Shown here: piece by piece, positions 7,373-18,100 of the stretch | Numbering within the stretch: position 1 is the first letter of the stretch | How the letters are laid out: every line of letters starts with the position of its first letter | Source of the DNA: Actinoplanes xinjiangensis | GTDB taxonomy: Bacteria > Actinomycetota > Actinomycetes > Mycobacteriales > Micromonosporaceae | Reading direction: 5' to 3' | Length of the DNA stretch: 64,000 nucleotides | Assembly (NCBI RefSeq): GCF_003148685.1 | Contig: NZ_QGGR01000003.1 | Span: 372,001 to 436,000 of the forward strand | Notes under the pieces: model-generated | Told to the model about the DNA's origin: nothing | The model's input: only the letters and a program-made list of their open reading frames with translations | Databases searched by the model: none | Program-made: the position numbers and the translations under genes

Positions 7373-10300
7373 TCAGGCTGCCGACGAGGTCTTGACCAGC
7401 GTACGGATCTGGCGCAGCAGCACCGACAGTGCCGCCAGCTCGGCCGGAGTGTCCGCCACGTTGCCCATGGCGTTCGACGCGCGGGCGATCGAGGCCGCGT
7501 TCACCTGCTCCCACTCCGACACCCGGTCCTCCGGAGCCGCCGTCGACGGAGTCGACTGGAGCACCTCGGCGGTCAGGGCGGCCAGCGCGGCATACAGGTC
7601 GTACCGCAGGGCCATCCGGGCGAGGGTCTGCCAGCGGTCGCCGCGCGGCAGCCGGGAGATGTGCGACAGCAGCGCGTCCACCCCGAACCGCTCGGAGAGC
7701 ACGAAGTAGACCTGGGCCACCTCACCCGGGTCCCGGTTGATCGCGGACGCCGTCTCCAGGATGTCCAGCAGGCCGAAGCCGTAGAACACCCGGCTCACCG
7801 CACCGGCCAGCTTCTCCGGCACCCCCTTGCCGGCGAGTTCCTCGGCCCGGTTCTCCAGCGAGCGGCGCTCCCCGCCGACGATCACCTGCGGCAGACGGGG
7901 CATCAGTTCGGCGACACCGGGACGCAGTTTCGCGATCTCGCCGGCCACGTCGATCGGTGAGCGGCGGGTGCTGACCAGCCAGCGCACCGCCCGGTCGAGC
8001 AGCCGCCGGGTCTCCAGGAAGACCAGCGTCTGCGCGGACGTCGGCACCTCGTTGTCGAGCGCCTCACCGGCCGCCCAGATCTCCGGCAGCCCGTAGACGT
8101 CCCGGATCACCACGTAGGCCCGGATCACGTCGGCCGCGGACGCGCCGCTCTCCTCCATGGCCCGGTAGACGAACGACGTACCCCCGCGGTTGACCACCTC
8201 GTTGACCAGCGACGTCGAGATGATCTCCCGCCGCAGGCGGTGCCCGGCCATCCGGGCGGCGAAGCGGTCCCGCAACGGCGTCGGGAAATACTCGGAGAGG
8301 ACCGTGCTGGTCCAGGCCTCGTCGACCAGCTCGTCGGCGAGCACCTCACGCTCCATGCTGATCTTGACGTACGCCAGGAGCACCGCGAACTCCGGAGCGG
8401 TGAGGCCTTCCCCGTTCTCGTGCCGGACGGCGAGTTCCTTGTCCGTCGGCAGGGCCTCCAGTTCCCGGTTCAGTTCACCGCGCTGCTCCAGCGAAGTCAG
8501 CATGCGCCGGTGCACCGGCAGGAGCGAGTGCGCCTGCGAACGGGCGTTGCCGAGTGCCATCGCCTGCTCGTAGTTGTCCCGCAGGACCATCTCGCCGACC
8601 TCGTCGGTCATCGCGGCGAGCATCTCGTCGCGTTCCGGGATGGTCATCTCGCCGTCGACGACCGCGCCGCCGAGCAGGATCTTGATGTTGACCTCGTGGT
8701 CGGAGCAGTCCACCCCGGCCGAGTTGTCGATGAAGTCGGTGAACACCCGGCCGCCGGCGCGGGCGAACTCGATCCGGCCGCGCTGGGTCAGACCCAGGTT
8801 GCCGCCCTCACCGACCACCTTGACCCGCAGGTCGGCGCCGTTCACCCGGATCGCGTCGTTGCCCTTGTCACCGACCTCGGCGTGCGACTCCGACGCCGCC
8901 TTCACGTAGGTGCCGATGCCGCCGTTGAAGAACAGGTCGACCGGTGCCTTGAGGATCGCCCGCATCAGGTCGCCGGGACTGATGACCGCGTCCTCGCCCA
9001 GTTGCAGCCGCTCCCGCACCTGTGGGCTCACCGGGATCGACTTGGCCGACCGCGGGTAGACACCACCTCCCTCGCTGATCAGGGACTTGTCGTAGTCGTC
9101 CCAGGAGGAGCGGGGCAGGTCGAACAGGCGCTTGCGTTCCGCGTACGACATCGATGCCGTGGGGTCGGGGTCGAGGAAGATGTGGCGGTGATCGAAGGCC
9201 GCGACCAGCCGGATGTGCTGCGACAGCAGCATGCCGTTGCCGAAGACGTCGCCGGACATGTCGCCGACACCAACTACCGTGAAATCCTGGGTCTGGGTGT
9301 CGAGGCCCAGGTCACGGAAGTGCTTCTTGACCGATTCCCACGCCCCGCGGGCGGTGATGCCCATCTTCTTGTGGTCGTAACCGGCCGAACCGCCGGAGGC
9401 GAACGCGTCGCCCATCCAGAAGTCCTTGCCGACCGAGATCTCGTTGGCGATGTCGGAGAACGTGGCCGTGCCCTTGTCCGCCGCCACCACGAGATAGGGG
9501 TCGTCGCCGTCGTGCCGGACCACGTCCTTCGGCGGCACGATCTTGCCGCCCAGGATGTTGTCGGTGACGTCGAGCAGCGCGGTGATGAACTGCTTGTAGC
9601 ACTCCACCGCCTCGTCCCGGTCGCCCGGTTTCTGCTTGAGGACGAAACCGCCCTTCGCGCCCACCGGCACGATCACCGAGTTCTTCACCATCTGCGCCTT
9701 GACCAGGCCCAGCACTTCGGTACGGAAGTCCTCGCGCCGGTCCGACCAGCGCAGACCACCGCGCGCGACCGCGCCGAACCGCAGGTGCACGCCCTCGAAC
9801 CGGGGCGAGTAGACGAAGATCTCGAACTTCGGACGGGGCTGCGGCAGGTCCGGGATGGCCTGCGGGTCCAGTTTGAAGGCCACGTAGGACTTCGGCCGCC
9901 CCTCCGGGCCGCGCTGGAAGAAGCTGGTCCGCAGCGTCGCCTCGATCAGGGTGAGGTAGGAGCGCAGCATCCGGTCCTGGTCCAGGCTCTCCACCTGATC
10001 CAGCAGGTCGGTGATCCGGTCGCGGACCTCGCCGGCCTGCCGGGCCCGTTCCGTCTCGCCGACCGGGAGGTTCGGCGAGAAGCGGATCTCGAAGAGCCGG
10101 ACCAGCAGACCGGCGATCTCCGGGTACGCGGTGAACGTCGACTCCAGGTAGCGCTCGGAGAAGACGTTGCCGGTCTGGCGCAGGTACTTCGCGTAGGCGC
10201 GGAGCACCACCACCTGCCGCCACGTCAGGCCGGCCAGCAGCACCAGCTCGTTGAAGCCGTCGACCTCGGCCTCGCCCCGCCAGGCGGCCGCGAACGCGTT

Positions 10301-12247
10301 CTCCACCTGCGGGCGGACCTCGGCCAGTTCACGGTGACCGCTCGGGGGCAGCAGCCCGAAGTCGTACAGGTGGATGACGCCGTCGTCGCGGCGGATCTCG
10401 TACGGCCTCTCGTCGATGACCCGGACACCCAGCGAGTGCAGCACCGGCAGCACCGCGGACAGCATCATCGGCTCGCCGTACCGGTACACCTTGAAGCGGA
10501 CGTCACGCTCGTCCGGCGTAGGCGTGCCCTCCGGGCCCAGCCGCCGTCGCCGGAACAGGTGCATGGCCAGCTGACCGGGCTCCTCCAGGAGCTCCAGCTT
10601 CGCGAGGTCCTGCATCCCCTCGTACGGCGTGTGGGTGTTCTTGTAACTCTCCGGGTAGGCCGAGGAGTAGCGCAGGAACAGCCGCCGGGCCTGCTCGTCG
10701 CCGAGTTTGCGCTCCAGCACCAGGGAGAAGTCGTCGTCCCACATCCGGGTCGCGTCGGCCAGCAGCTCGGCCAGCTCGTTCGGCTCCAGATGGCCGGGCG
10801 GGGCGGCCGGGTCGGTACGCACGATGAAGTGCACCCGCGCCAGCATCCGCTCGGTGACCCGGGTCGTGTAGTCCACGCCGACGCCGTTCAGCTCGCGGAG
10901 CAGGATCTCCTGCATACGCAGCCGGTTGCCGGTGGTGAACCGGTCCCGGGGCAGGTAGATCAGGCAGGAGATGAACCGGCCGTAGCCGTCGCGCCGCAGG
11001 AACAGCCGCAGCTGCCGGCGCCCGGCCATCCGCAGCACGCCGATGACCGCTTCGTACAGGTCGTCGGTCTTGATCTGGAACAGCTCGTCGCGGGGATAGG
11101 TCTCCAGGATCTGCAGCAGGTCCTTGCCGGAGTGGCCACGGGGCGACAGACCGGAACGGTCCATCACCTCCTGCACCTTGCGCTTGACCACGGGCAGATG
11201 GCGCACGCTCGTCCGATACGCGGAACTGGAGAACAGGCCCAGGAACCGGCGCTCGCCGACCACCTCGCCGGCGTCGTTGAACAGCTTCACGCCGATGTAG
11301 TCGAGGTAGGCCGACCGGTGCACGGTGGCCCTCGAGTTCGCCTTGGTGATCACGAGGAGCCGTCGCTCCATGGCCCGCTCGTAGATCTCGGTGGCCATCT
11401 CGGTGGCCAGCCGGCGCGGCCTGCTCGCCCCGCGCAGGATGCCCAGTCCGGTGCCCGGAACCGCGGTCAGGACGCCGTCGTCCAGCCGGTACTCCCGGTA
11501 GCCGAGGAAGGTGAAGTGGTCGTCGGCGAGCCACTTGAGCAGCTCGATCGAGTCGGTGACGTCCTTGTCGGGCACCGGCAGGCCACGGTCCGAGCCGCGG
11601 GCGGCGGCCAGCTCGTCGGAGATGACCAGGGCCCGCTGGCGCATCCGCGGCCAGTCCTCGACCGCGTCGCGCACGTCGGTGAGCACCCGCCGCACCTCGT
11701 TGAGCAGCTGCTCGCGGGCCTCCGGACGGCGCACCGGGTCGATCTCGATCCGGATCCAGCTCTCCACCAGGTCGCCCTCGATGGCGTCGTCGGCCTCGAC
11801 GTCCGCCTCCAGCTGGGCGAGTGCACCGAGCGGCTCACGGCGCACCACGATCAACGGGTGCACCATCAGGTAGACCTGCAGATTGTGGGCGGTGAGCAGG
11901 GCGATCACCGAGTCGACCAGGAACGGCATGTCGTCGGTCACGATCCGCAGGACGCTGTGCGCCTGCGGGCCGCTCGGCTCGGTGATGGCGAGCTTGAGCT
12001 CACCGGGCAGACGATTGCGGGCCAGCTCGCGGTGCTCCACCGCCGCCGCATACATCTCGTCGGGCGTGTATCCGATCAGTTCCTCGTCGGGTGCGAACCG
12101 CCAGAAGCGGCCCACCAGCGAGGCGGTGTTGTGGTCCCCGCCCGCCCGCTCGACCGCCTGGGCCACCAGCCGCTCGGCGTTCGGCACCTCGTCAACCAAC
12201 AACGCGGTCTGATCAGAATCGGTCGCTGCCTCGTCGGCGACAGCCAT
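7373..12247 (-). CDS. gdh: NAD-specific glutamate dehydrogenase, large type
   Basis: 1624 residues, the expected size of the 180-kDa-class NAD-dependent glutamate dehydrogenases of actinobacteria and proteobacteria. The N-terminal half holds ACT-like regulatory regions. The catalytic core is around residues 770-1150, with RGGLRWSDRREDFRTEVLGLVKAQMVKNSV, the active-site stretch PVGAKGGFVLK and the Rossmann segment FTVVGVGDMSGDVFGNGML. It converts glutamate and NAD to 2-oxoglutarate, ammonia and NADH, mainly for glutamate catabolism. It stands alone, convergent with nagZ and divergent from the penicillin-binding protein gene; the 166-base gap upstream probably holds both promoters. No frameshift interrupts this long frame. 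Confidence 0.97.
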   Translation of the reverse strand: MAVADEAATDSDQTALLVDEVPNAERLVAQAVERAGGDHNTASLVGRFWRFAPDEELIGYTPDEMYAAAVEHRELARNRLPGELKLAITEPSGPQAHSVLRIVTDDMPFLVDSVIALLTAHNLQVYLMVHPLIVVRREPLGALAQLEADVEADDAIEGDLVESWIRIEIDPVRRPEAREQLLNEVRRVLTDVRDAVEDWPRMRQRALVISDELAAARGSDRGLPVPDKDVTDSIELLKWLADDHFTFLGYREYRLDDGVLTAVPGTGLGILRGASRPRRLATEMATEIYERAMERRLLVITKANSRATVHRSAYLDYIGVKLFNDAGEVVGERRFLGLFSSSAYRTSVRHLPVVKRKVQEVMDRSGLSPRGHSGKDLLQILETYPRDELFQIKTDDLYEAVIGVLRMAGRRQLRLFLRRDGYGRFISCLIYLPRDRFTTGNRLRMQEILLRELNGVGVDYTTRVTERMLARVHFIVRTDPAAPPGHLEPNELAELLADATRMWDDDFSLVLERKLGDEQARRLFLRYSSAYPESYKNTHTPYEGMQDLAKLELLEEPGQLAMHLFRRRRLGPEGTPTPDERDVRFKVYRYGEPMMLSAVLPVLHSLGVRVIDERPYEIRRDDGVIHLYDFGLLPPSGHRELAEVRPQVENAFAAAWRGEAEVDGFNELVLLAGLTWRQVVVLRAYAKYLRQTGNVFSERYLESTFTAYPEIAGLLVRLFEIRFSPNLPVGETERARQAGEVRDRITDLLDQVESLDQDRMLRSYLTLIEATLRTSFFQRGPEGRPKSYVAFKLDPQAIPDLPQPRPKFEIFVYSPRFEGVHLRFGAVARGGLRWSDRREDFRTEVLGLVKAQMVKNSVIVPVGAKGGFVLKQKPGDRDEAVECYKQFITALLDVTDNILGGKIVPPKDVVRHDGDDPYLVVAADKGTATFSDIANEISVGKDFWMGDAFASGGSAGYDHKKMGITARGAWESVKKHFRDLGLDTQTQDFTVVGVGDMSGDVFGNGMLLSQHIRLVAAFDHRHIFLDPDPTASMSYAERKRLFDLPRSSWDDYDKSLISEGGGVYPRSAKSIPVSPQVRERLQLGEDAVISPGDLMRAILKAPVDLFFNGGIGTYVKAASESHAEVGDKGNDAIRVNGADLRVKVVGEGGNLGLTQRGRIEFARAGGRVFTDFIDNSAGVDCSDHEVNIKILLGGAVVDGEMTIPERDEMLAAMTDEVGEMVLRDNYEQAMALGNARSQAHSLLPVHRRMLTSLEQRGELNRELEALPTDKELAVRHENGEGLTAPEFAVLLAYVKISMEREVLADELVDEAWTSTVLSEYFPTPLRDRFAARMAGHRLRREIISTSLVNEVVNRGGTSFVYRAMEESGASAADVIRAYVVIRDVYGLPEIWAAGEALDNEVPTSAQTLVFLETRRLLDRAVRWLVSTRRSPIDVAGEIAKLRPGVAELMPRLPQVIVGGERRSLENRAEELAGKGVPEKLAGAVSRVFYGFGLLDILETASAINRDPGEVAQVYFVLSERFGVDALLSHISRLPRGDRWQTLARMALRYDLYAALAALTAEVLQSTPSTAAPEDRVSEWEQVNAASIARASNAMGNVADTPAELAALSVLLRQIRTLVKTSSAA

Positions 12248-12413
12248 GTTCCGGCGCTCCCCTCACCCACGGCACTGTGGGCTCGAACGTGTCGAGGACA
12301 GCCTAGAGCCCGGCCCCCGTACCTCTCACACCCCCGGTGTGCCCGATACGCGGGACAGCCGAACGGGCATGGGTTTATTACGGTTCGTTCAGCTACCCAC
12401 CGAGAGGATCCTC

Positions 12414-14321
12414 ATGCACCGCTCCTCCGCCGGCCTGGCCGCCCTGCTGCTCGCCGCCTCCTGCGGGCTCACCGCCTGCTCCTCGGAGCCGGCCGGGGAC
12501 ACCGTCACGGCGTTCCTCGACGGCTGGACCGGCGGCAAGCTCGACGACATCGGCTTCGTCACCGCGGCCGGCGGCAAGATCGCCGCGGGGGACGTGCAGA
12601 GCCAGATCAACGCCCTCTACGGTGACCTCACCGGCCAGCCGCTCGCGGTCACCACGGCCGGCGCCACCGAGGAGAACGGCGACAACGCCAGCACGCCGAT
12701 CACGGTCAAATGGACCCTGCCGGGCGGCGCCGAGTGGAGCTACCGCAGCACCGTGCGCACCACCAGGGCCGACAAGGACGGGTGGAGCGTCGTCTGGGAG
12801 CCCGCCGTGGTCCAGCCCGACCTGGCCGCCGGCGAGAAACTACGGCTGCGCCGCGTCGCCGCCACCCGCGCCGGCATCCTCGACGCGAGCGGCAACGCCC
12901 TGGTCGGGCCGCAGAAGGTGACGATCATCGGGGTCACCCCCGAACGGATCACCAACCTTCCGCAACTCCAGAAGGACCTGGCCACCGCGTTCCGCAAGAT
13001 CAATGTGGACGTGGGCCTGAACGACCTCAAGGACCGGGTCGGCAAGGCCCAGCCCGGCGCCTTCATCGACCTGGTCAGCCTGCGGCGCACCGACTACGAG
13101 AAGATCAGGGCGGAGGTACGGCCGCTGCCCGGCACCGTCTTCCGGGACGAGACCCGGCAGCTCGCACCCACCCGGGCCTACGCGCGCGCCCTGCTCGGCA
13201 CGGTCGACCCCGCCACCGAGGAGGACATCGCCGCCAAACCCGGCATCCTCCAGGCCGGCGACCAGGCCGGGCACGGCGGCCTCCAGGAGAAGTACGACGA
13301 CCTGCTCCGCGGCAGCCCCGGCCTCTCCGTGGTCATCGCCCGCGAGGCCGCCGACGGCGACACCGAGGAGGCCAAGCTGTTCACCAGCGAGCCGGTCGCC
13401 GGCAAGCCGATCAAGGTGACGCTCGACACCAGAGTGCAGAACGCCGCCGACACCGCCCTCGCCACCGAGAAGCAGCCCAGCTCCCTGGTCGCCATCCGGG
13501 TCAGCGACGGCGCCGTCCTGGCCTCCGCAAACGGCCCCGAGCCCGGCGGCGTCAACACCGCCTTCACCGGCCAGGTCCCGCCCGGGTCCACCTTCAAGAT
13601 GATTTCCGCGTACGGCCTACTCGCGCGCGACGTCATCACCGCCGACACCGTCGTCGACTGTCCGAAAACGGTCACGGTCGATGGGCGGGAGTTCAAGAAC
13701 TCGCACGATCAGGCGCTCGGCAAGGTCCCGTTCCACGTGGACTTCGCCAAGTCCTGCAACACCGCCTTCGCCGCGCTCGCACCCAAGCTCGGCTCAGCCG
13801 GCCTCCAGGAGGCGTCCAGCGCCCTCGGCCTCGGCGGCACGTGGGATCTCGGCATCGACGCGTACTCCGGCCAGGTCTCCGACGGCGGCACCGCCACCGA
13901 ACTCGCCGCCGCCGTCTTCGGCCAGGGCAGCACCGTCGTCAGCCCGCTCGCCATGGCGGCCGCCACCGCGGCCATCGCGAAAGGCCAGTTCCAGCAGCCC
14001 AAACTGGTACTCGACCCGGCGCCCGCCGCCGCAGCAGCCGCCGGACCGCAGCTCGACCAGGACGCGCTCACCGCGCTGCGCACCATGATGCGCGAAGTCG
14101 TCACCGCCGGCACCGCCACCGCGCTCCGCAACGTCCCCGGCGGCGCCGTCCACGGCAAGACCGGAACCGCCGAATTCAAGACCGGCTCCGAGGACACCCA
14201 CTCCTGGTTCATCGGCTACCAGGGCGACGTCGCCTTCGCCGTGATGATCCAGAAGGGCGGCGCCGGCTCCGAGGCGGCGGTGCCGGTGGTGCAGCGCTTC
14301 CTGACCGCCCTCAACCGGTAG
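12414..14321 (+). CDS. Penicillin-binding transpeptidase lipoprotein (class B-like)
   Basis: 635 residues from the ATG at 12414, with GAGAGGA seven bases before it. A lipoprotein signal peptide ends in LTACSS, with the lipid-bearing Cys near residue 20. Residues 25-150 form an NTF2-like/MecA-N domain. The transpeptidase domain follows, with all three motifs: PPGSTFKM (catalytic Ser in SxxK, about residue 392), SCN, and HGKTGTAEF (KTG). It would crosslink peptidoglycan outside the membrane, tethered by lipid. The domain order matches the actinobacterial penicillin-binding transpeptidases with an NTF2-like MecA domain (PbpA/MecA-like). It is monocistronic, with a hairpin just after the stop. 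Beta-lactam sensitivity cannot be judged. Confidence 0.92.
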   Translation: MHRSSAGLAALLLAASCGLTACSSEPAGDTVTAFLDGWTGGKLDDIGFVTAAGGKIAAGDVQSQINALYGDLTGQPLAVTTAGATEENGDNASTPITVKWTLPGGAEWSYRSTVRTTRADKDGWSVVWEPAVVQPDLAAGEKLRLRRVAATRAGILDASGNALVGPQKVTIIGVTPERITNLPQLQKDLATAFRKINVDVGLNDLKDRVGKAQPGAFIDLVSLRRTDYEKIRAEVRPLPGTVFRDETRQLAPTRAYARALLGTVDPATEEDIAAKPGILQAGDQAGHGGLQEKYDDLLRGSPGLSVVIAREAADGDTEEAKLFTSEPVAGKPIKVTLDTRVQNAADTALATEKQPSSLVAIRVSDGAVLASANGPEPGGVNTAFTGQVPPGSTFKMISAYGLLARDVITADTVVDCPKTVTVDGREFKNSHDQALGKVPFHVDFAKSCNTAFAALAPKLGSAGLQEASSALGLGGTWDLGIDAYSGQVSDGGTATELAAAVFGQGSTVVSPLAMAAATAAIAKGQFQQPKLVLDPAPAAAAAAGPQLDQDALTALRTMMREVVTAGTATALRNVPGGAVHGKTGTAEFKTGSEDTHSWFIGYQGDVAFAVMIQKGGAGSEAAVPVVQRFLTALNR

Positions 14322-14339
14322 GGCCCGCCCATCACTCAC

Positions 14340-14372
14340 GGTCCGGCCGGGCCCGCAGTCTCCGGCCGGACC
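14340..14372 (+). terminator. Hairpin after the PBP gene
   Basis: GGTCCGGCCGG pairs perfectly with CCGGCCGGACC across an 11-base loop, 18 bases after the stop codon. There is no T-run, as is usual for high-GC terminators. Confidence 0.6.
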
Positions 14373-14397
14373 ACCCCGCCCCAGACCGCGCCGCCCA

Positions 14398-14760
14398 GCC
14401 CAGCCCACACACCACCCCGGGACCGCGCCGCCCAGCCCACACACCACCCCGGGACCGCGCCGTTCAGGCCGCGCCGCCCCGGACCGCGCCGTTCAAGCCG
14501 CGCCGCCCCGGACCGCGCCGTTCAAGCCGCGCCGCCCCGGACCGCGCCGTTCAAGCCGCGCCGCCCCGGACCGCGCCGTTTCACGCCACGCCGTCCGGAC
14601 CGCGACGGCGGCCCACGCCGCCCCCGCCGCGCCGTTTCAGGCCACGCCGCCCCAACCCGCGCCGTTTCACGCCACGCCGCGCCGCGCCGGACCGCGCCGC
14701 CAAGACACGCCGCTCCTGGACCGCCCCGTTCACGCCGCGCCGGACCCCCGGCTCCGGATG
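14398..14760 (+). repeat. C-rich tandem repeats (29- and 32-bp units)
   Basis: Two 32-base units containing CCCACACACCACCCCGGGAC are followed by a 29-base unit, CCGCGCCGTTCAAGCCGCGC plus CGCCCCGGA. Its CGTTCA positions are 14461, 14490, 14519, 14548 and 14577, an exact 29-base period; degenerate units (GCCGTTTCACGCCACGCCG) continue to about 14750. The strand is strongly C-rich. Open frames run through it but show only Pro/Arg/Ala repeats, with no start signal or homology, so I do not call a gene. Confidence 0.85.
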
Positions 14761-14791
14761 CGGCGGCATCAGCCGAGGGCTGATGGGCTGC

Positions 14792-14882
14792 GAGCGATGG
14801 CAGGAGCGCACATTGGCGTTATGTGTGCTCCTGCCATCGCTCTGGCGAGGTTGAACGCGCACGATCCAACGATCGTGTGCGC
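14792..14882. repeat. Hairpin repeat family 2 (TGGCGTT loop)
   Basis: Two strong hairpins. The first (14792-14842) has 22-base arms, GAGCGATGGCAGGAGCGCAC then AT, with one mismatch and the loop TGGCGTT. The second (14857-14882) pairs GCGCACGATC with GATCGTGTGC across CAAC. Related sequence, including the same TGGCGTT loop, recurs at 35893-35922. The remaining gap up to 15166 has a further GCGATTGTGCGCGC motif near 14919 and no gene. The region lies between convergent genes. Confidence 0.75.
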
Positions 14883-15166
14883 CTATGCGTGCCAGAACGT
14901 AGCGAGAGCCCACGTTGAGCGATTGTGCGCGCTGGCCACCGCCACCGCCGTCGGTGACCCCGCAGTGTGTCCATCATCCCGGCAGGGATCAGCGGGCCCG
15001 GCGGGCCGCCAGAAACCAGCTACCGACGCGGTCGGACACCCGTGCCTGGTAGTCGCGCGAGAACCGGCACCCCACGTGCGGGCCCTGGGGCCGGAAGCTT
15101 TCTGGCGTCCTGAGTCGACACTATGGGAAGAAGCCGCTGACCTGGGGGCCTGCCGGGCAGCGACGT

Positions 15167-18100
15167 TCAGGCGGCACCGGGTGGGAGACCGGTCAACGGG
15201 CCCGCGTCTGCGGCGGGCGGGCCGAAACCGCCGTCGGCAGGTGGGCGTGGGCGAAGCATTCCCGGGCGGGTCGCGGGCAGCGGCTCGGAATCGAGCAGCG
15301 GTGCCGAACCGAGCAGCCGGGACAGCAGGCGACCCCCGGCGACCTCCGGTTCGGCGCGGCTTCGCTCCAGCCGCGGCTCGCCGTCGGACTCGGTAGCCGG
15401 CCCGGATTCCTCGCCGACGGGATCGGGCTCGGCGCCATCCGCCGGGACCTCCGCTACACCATCGGCCGGGGCATCTGCTGAGCCATCCGCTGCACCATCG
15501 GCCGGGACATCTGCTGCACCATCCACTACCCCATCGGCCGAGACATCCGCTGCGCCATCCACTACCCCATCGGCCGAGACATCCGCTGCGCCATCCACTA
15601 CCCCATCGGCCGAGACATCCGTTGCACCATCAGCCGGGACATCTGCTGCACCATCGACTGCGCGAGCCGAGGGGGCATCTGGGCCCAGATCCGCGGGGGA
15701 CTCTGATCCGGTATCCGGCCCGGGAATGGTCTCGTCACCGGGTCGACTGGCATCGTCATCCGACTCGGCGGTGACGGGCATATCCGATTCGGCGACGTTC
15801 TGGGCATCGTCGAGGACGTCATCCGTGAGACCGAGAGCGACGAGGCCCGGGCGGCCGGTTCTGGTCGGGGCTTCCTCGCCGTCACCATCTGAGACGCCCT
15901 GGTCAGGCCTGCCGGTGATGTCCTCGGCCTCAGTTGTTGCTGTCCTGGTCTCGGTTACTCCGTCGACGGACTCGGCTGCCACATCGTTCGTCGGGCCTGC
16001 GAACTGCCGGGGCACGACCGCGCCCGCCTCATCGCCGCCGGCCGGGACCGGTGCTCGTCTGGCGGCGAGTGCTGCGGCCGACGGCATCGGCGCATGTCCT
16101 GTGGCGAGTGCCACGGCCAGCACGAAGTCGGCATCGGACCGCGTGAAGCTCGGAAAGCCACCCGCGGCCGGCCTTGTCTCTCCGCTCACGGCAGCGGTCA
16201 GGCTCGGAGCCGCAGGCTCGGCATGACGGCCGGGGGTATCGGTGACGGTCGCCGTCCCGGATGCCGGATCAACCGGACCCGGCCCGGCCAGATCGGCTCC
16301 CCCGCCGTCGACACCGACGTCACGGCGCTGGTCGGCTGATGGACCAAGGCGATCGGACTCGACACCCGACTCCGAAACCGCGTCATCCGCATCTGCCGGA
16401 ACGGCGCCACCATCGGCAGCGACATCCGGTTGGGAGACAGCCGCATCCGCCGGAACGGCGCCACTATCAGGAACAGCGCTCAGATCGGAGACAACGGCAT
16501 CCGCACCCGCAACCACCCAAGTAGCGCCACTACCCCGAATGGCGCCCATCTCGGAGACGGCGGCATCCGCACCCGCAACCACCCAAGTAGCGCCACTACC
16601 CCGAATGGCGCCCATCTCGGAGACGGCGGCATCCGCACCCGCAGCCACCGAAACGGCACCACGATCGGGAACGGCATCCGGCTCGGAGACAGCTCCATCC
16701 GCAACCGCCGAGTCGTGGCCGTGGTCGCGGACGACGAGATCTGCGGCGTCCGCCCCGGTTTCTGGCACGTGCGCAGAGTCCGGCCTCTGGATCTCGATCG
16801 AGATCGTTCGGACGAGCGATCCGGCGGGAGTAGCTCGCATATCTGCGGCGAAAGTGTCGAGATCTGTGTCGGTGGCCGAAAACGCCGATCCCGGGGCGAC
16901 CGCCGAGGCAACGTCGCCGGAGCCCGAGTCTCCTGCAGCAGTGTCGCCGAAATCCGAGGCGGCGGCAGCAACGCCCAACTCCGAAGTGACACCGCCGTCT
17001 TCGGAGCCCGACGCGTCGCCGGCGGCCTCCAGATCCGAAGCGGTACCGACGCTGCCGGAGCTCAACGCGGCACCGGCGACAACGAGGTCCGAAGTGGCAT
17101 CGACGCCGCCAGGCCCAGACGCGGTGCCGGCAACGCCGGAGTCCGGGTCGACGCCAGCAACGCCGGATCCCAGGTCAGCGGCAGCATCACCGTGGCCCGG
17201 GTAGGTACCGCCATCACCGTGCCCATGGGTGCTACCGGCATCGCCGTGCCCAGGGATGGTGACGGCGTCGCCGTGGCCAGGGGCGGTACCCGCATCACCG
17301 TGGCCAGAGGCGGTGCCGGCATTACCGTGCCCAGGAATGGTGACGGCATCGCCGTGGCCAGGGACGGTACCGGCATCGCCGTGGCCAGGGGCGATACCCG
17401 CATCACCGTGGCCAGGGGTGGTGACGGCATCGCCGTGGTCAGGGTCTGGAGTGGTGGCCACGCCGGAGCCCGGGTCGTCGGCGGCATCGTCGTGGTCCGG
17501 GCTGGTGGCATGGGGGTCGGGGCCGACGGCCCGGGCGGCGGTCGCGAAGGTGCGGTCCCCGAAGGTCGTGTCCATCGAGCGGAACACGCCGGCGGGGCGG
17601 CCGGCATTGCGGCGGGCGGCGGGCTTGTCGAAGTCGCGGCGGGCGGCGACCAGGTCCGGGCGGGGGCTCGTCGTGCGTACCGGAGAGAGGCCGCTGACCA
17701 CCGCGGACGTGATCTCGGACGCATAGCGGCCGTCCGGGTCGTAGTCCGGGTCGAAGACGGTGATCTCGACGCCCAGGCAGTGCGGGGATTCGACGAGATT
17801 GCTGAGGAGGAGCTCCAGCTCGGGGAAGGCGATACCGCCGGGGTCGGGTGCGTCGACGGCTGGCATGACGGCCGGGTCGAGGACGTCGACGTCGACGTGC
17901 ACCCAGTAGCCGGCGCAGTCGACGAGTTGGTCGCGGGCCCACTGGGCGCTGCGGGCGGCGCCCTCGGCGCGGAGGGCCGGGACGGGGCGGGTGACGATGC
18001 CGGCGGCCTGGAGGTCGAGACGGTACTCATCCTGGGCGCGGATGCCGAGGACCACCACGTCGATGTCCCGGAAGTACGGCCGGCGGGACTCGATCGCCGC

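Noticed and set aside
8240..12625. 1461-codon plus-strand open frame opposite gdh
   Set aside because: Complete antisense overlap with a clearly conserved gene, and a composition (His/Gln/Val/Asp/Arg) typical of antisense translation of GC-rich genes.
12710..14854. 714-codon open frame over the PBP gene and the C-rich repeats
   Set aside because: Out of frame with the PBP; Arg/Pro/His-rich throughout, ending in the tandem repeats, with no ribosome binding site.
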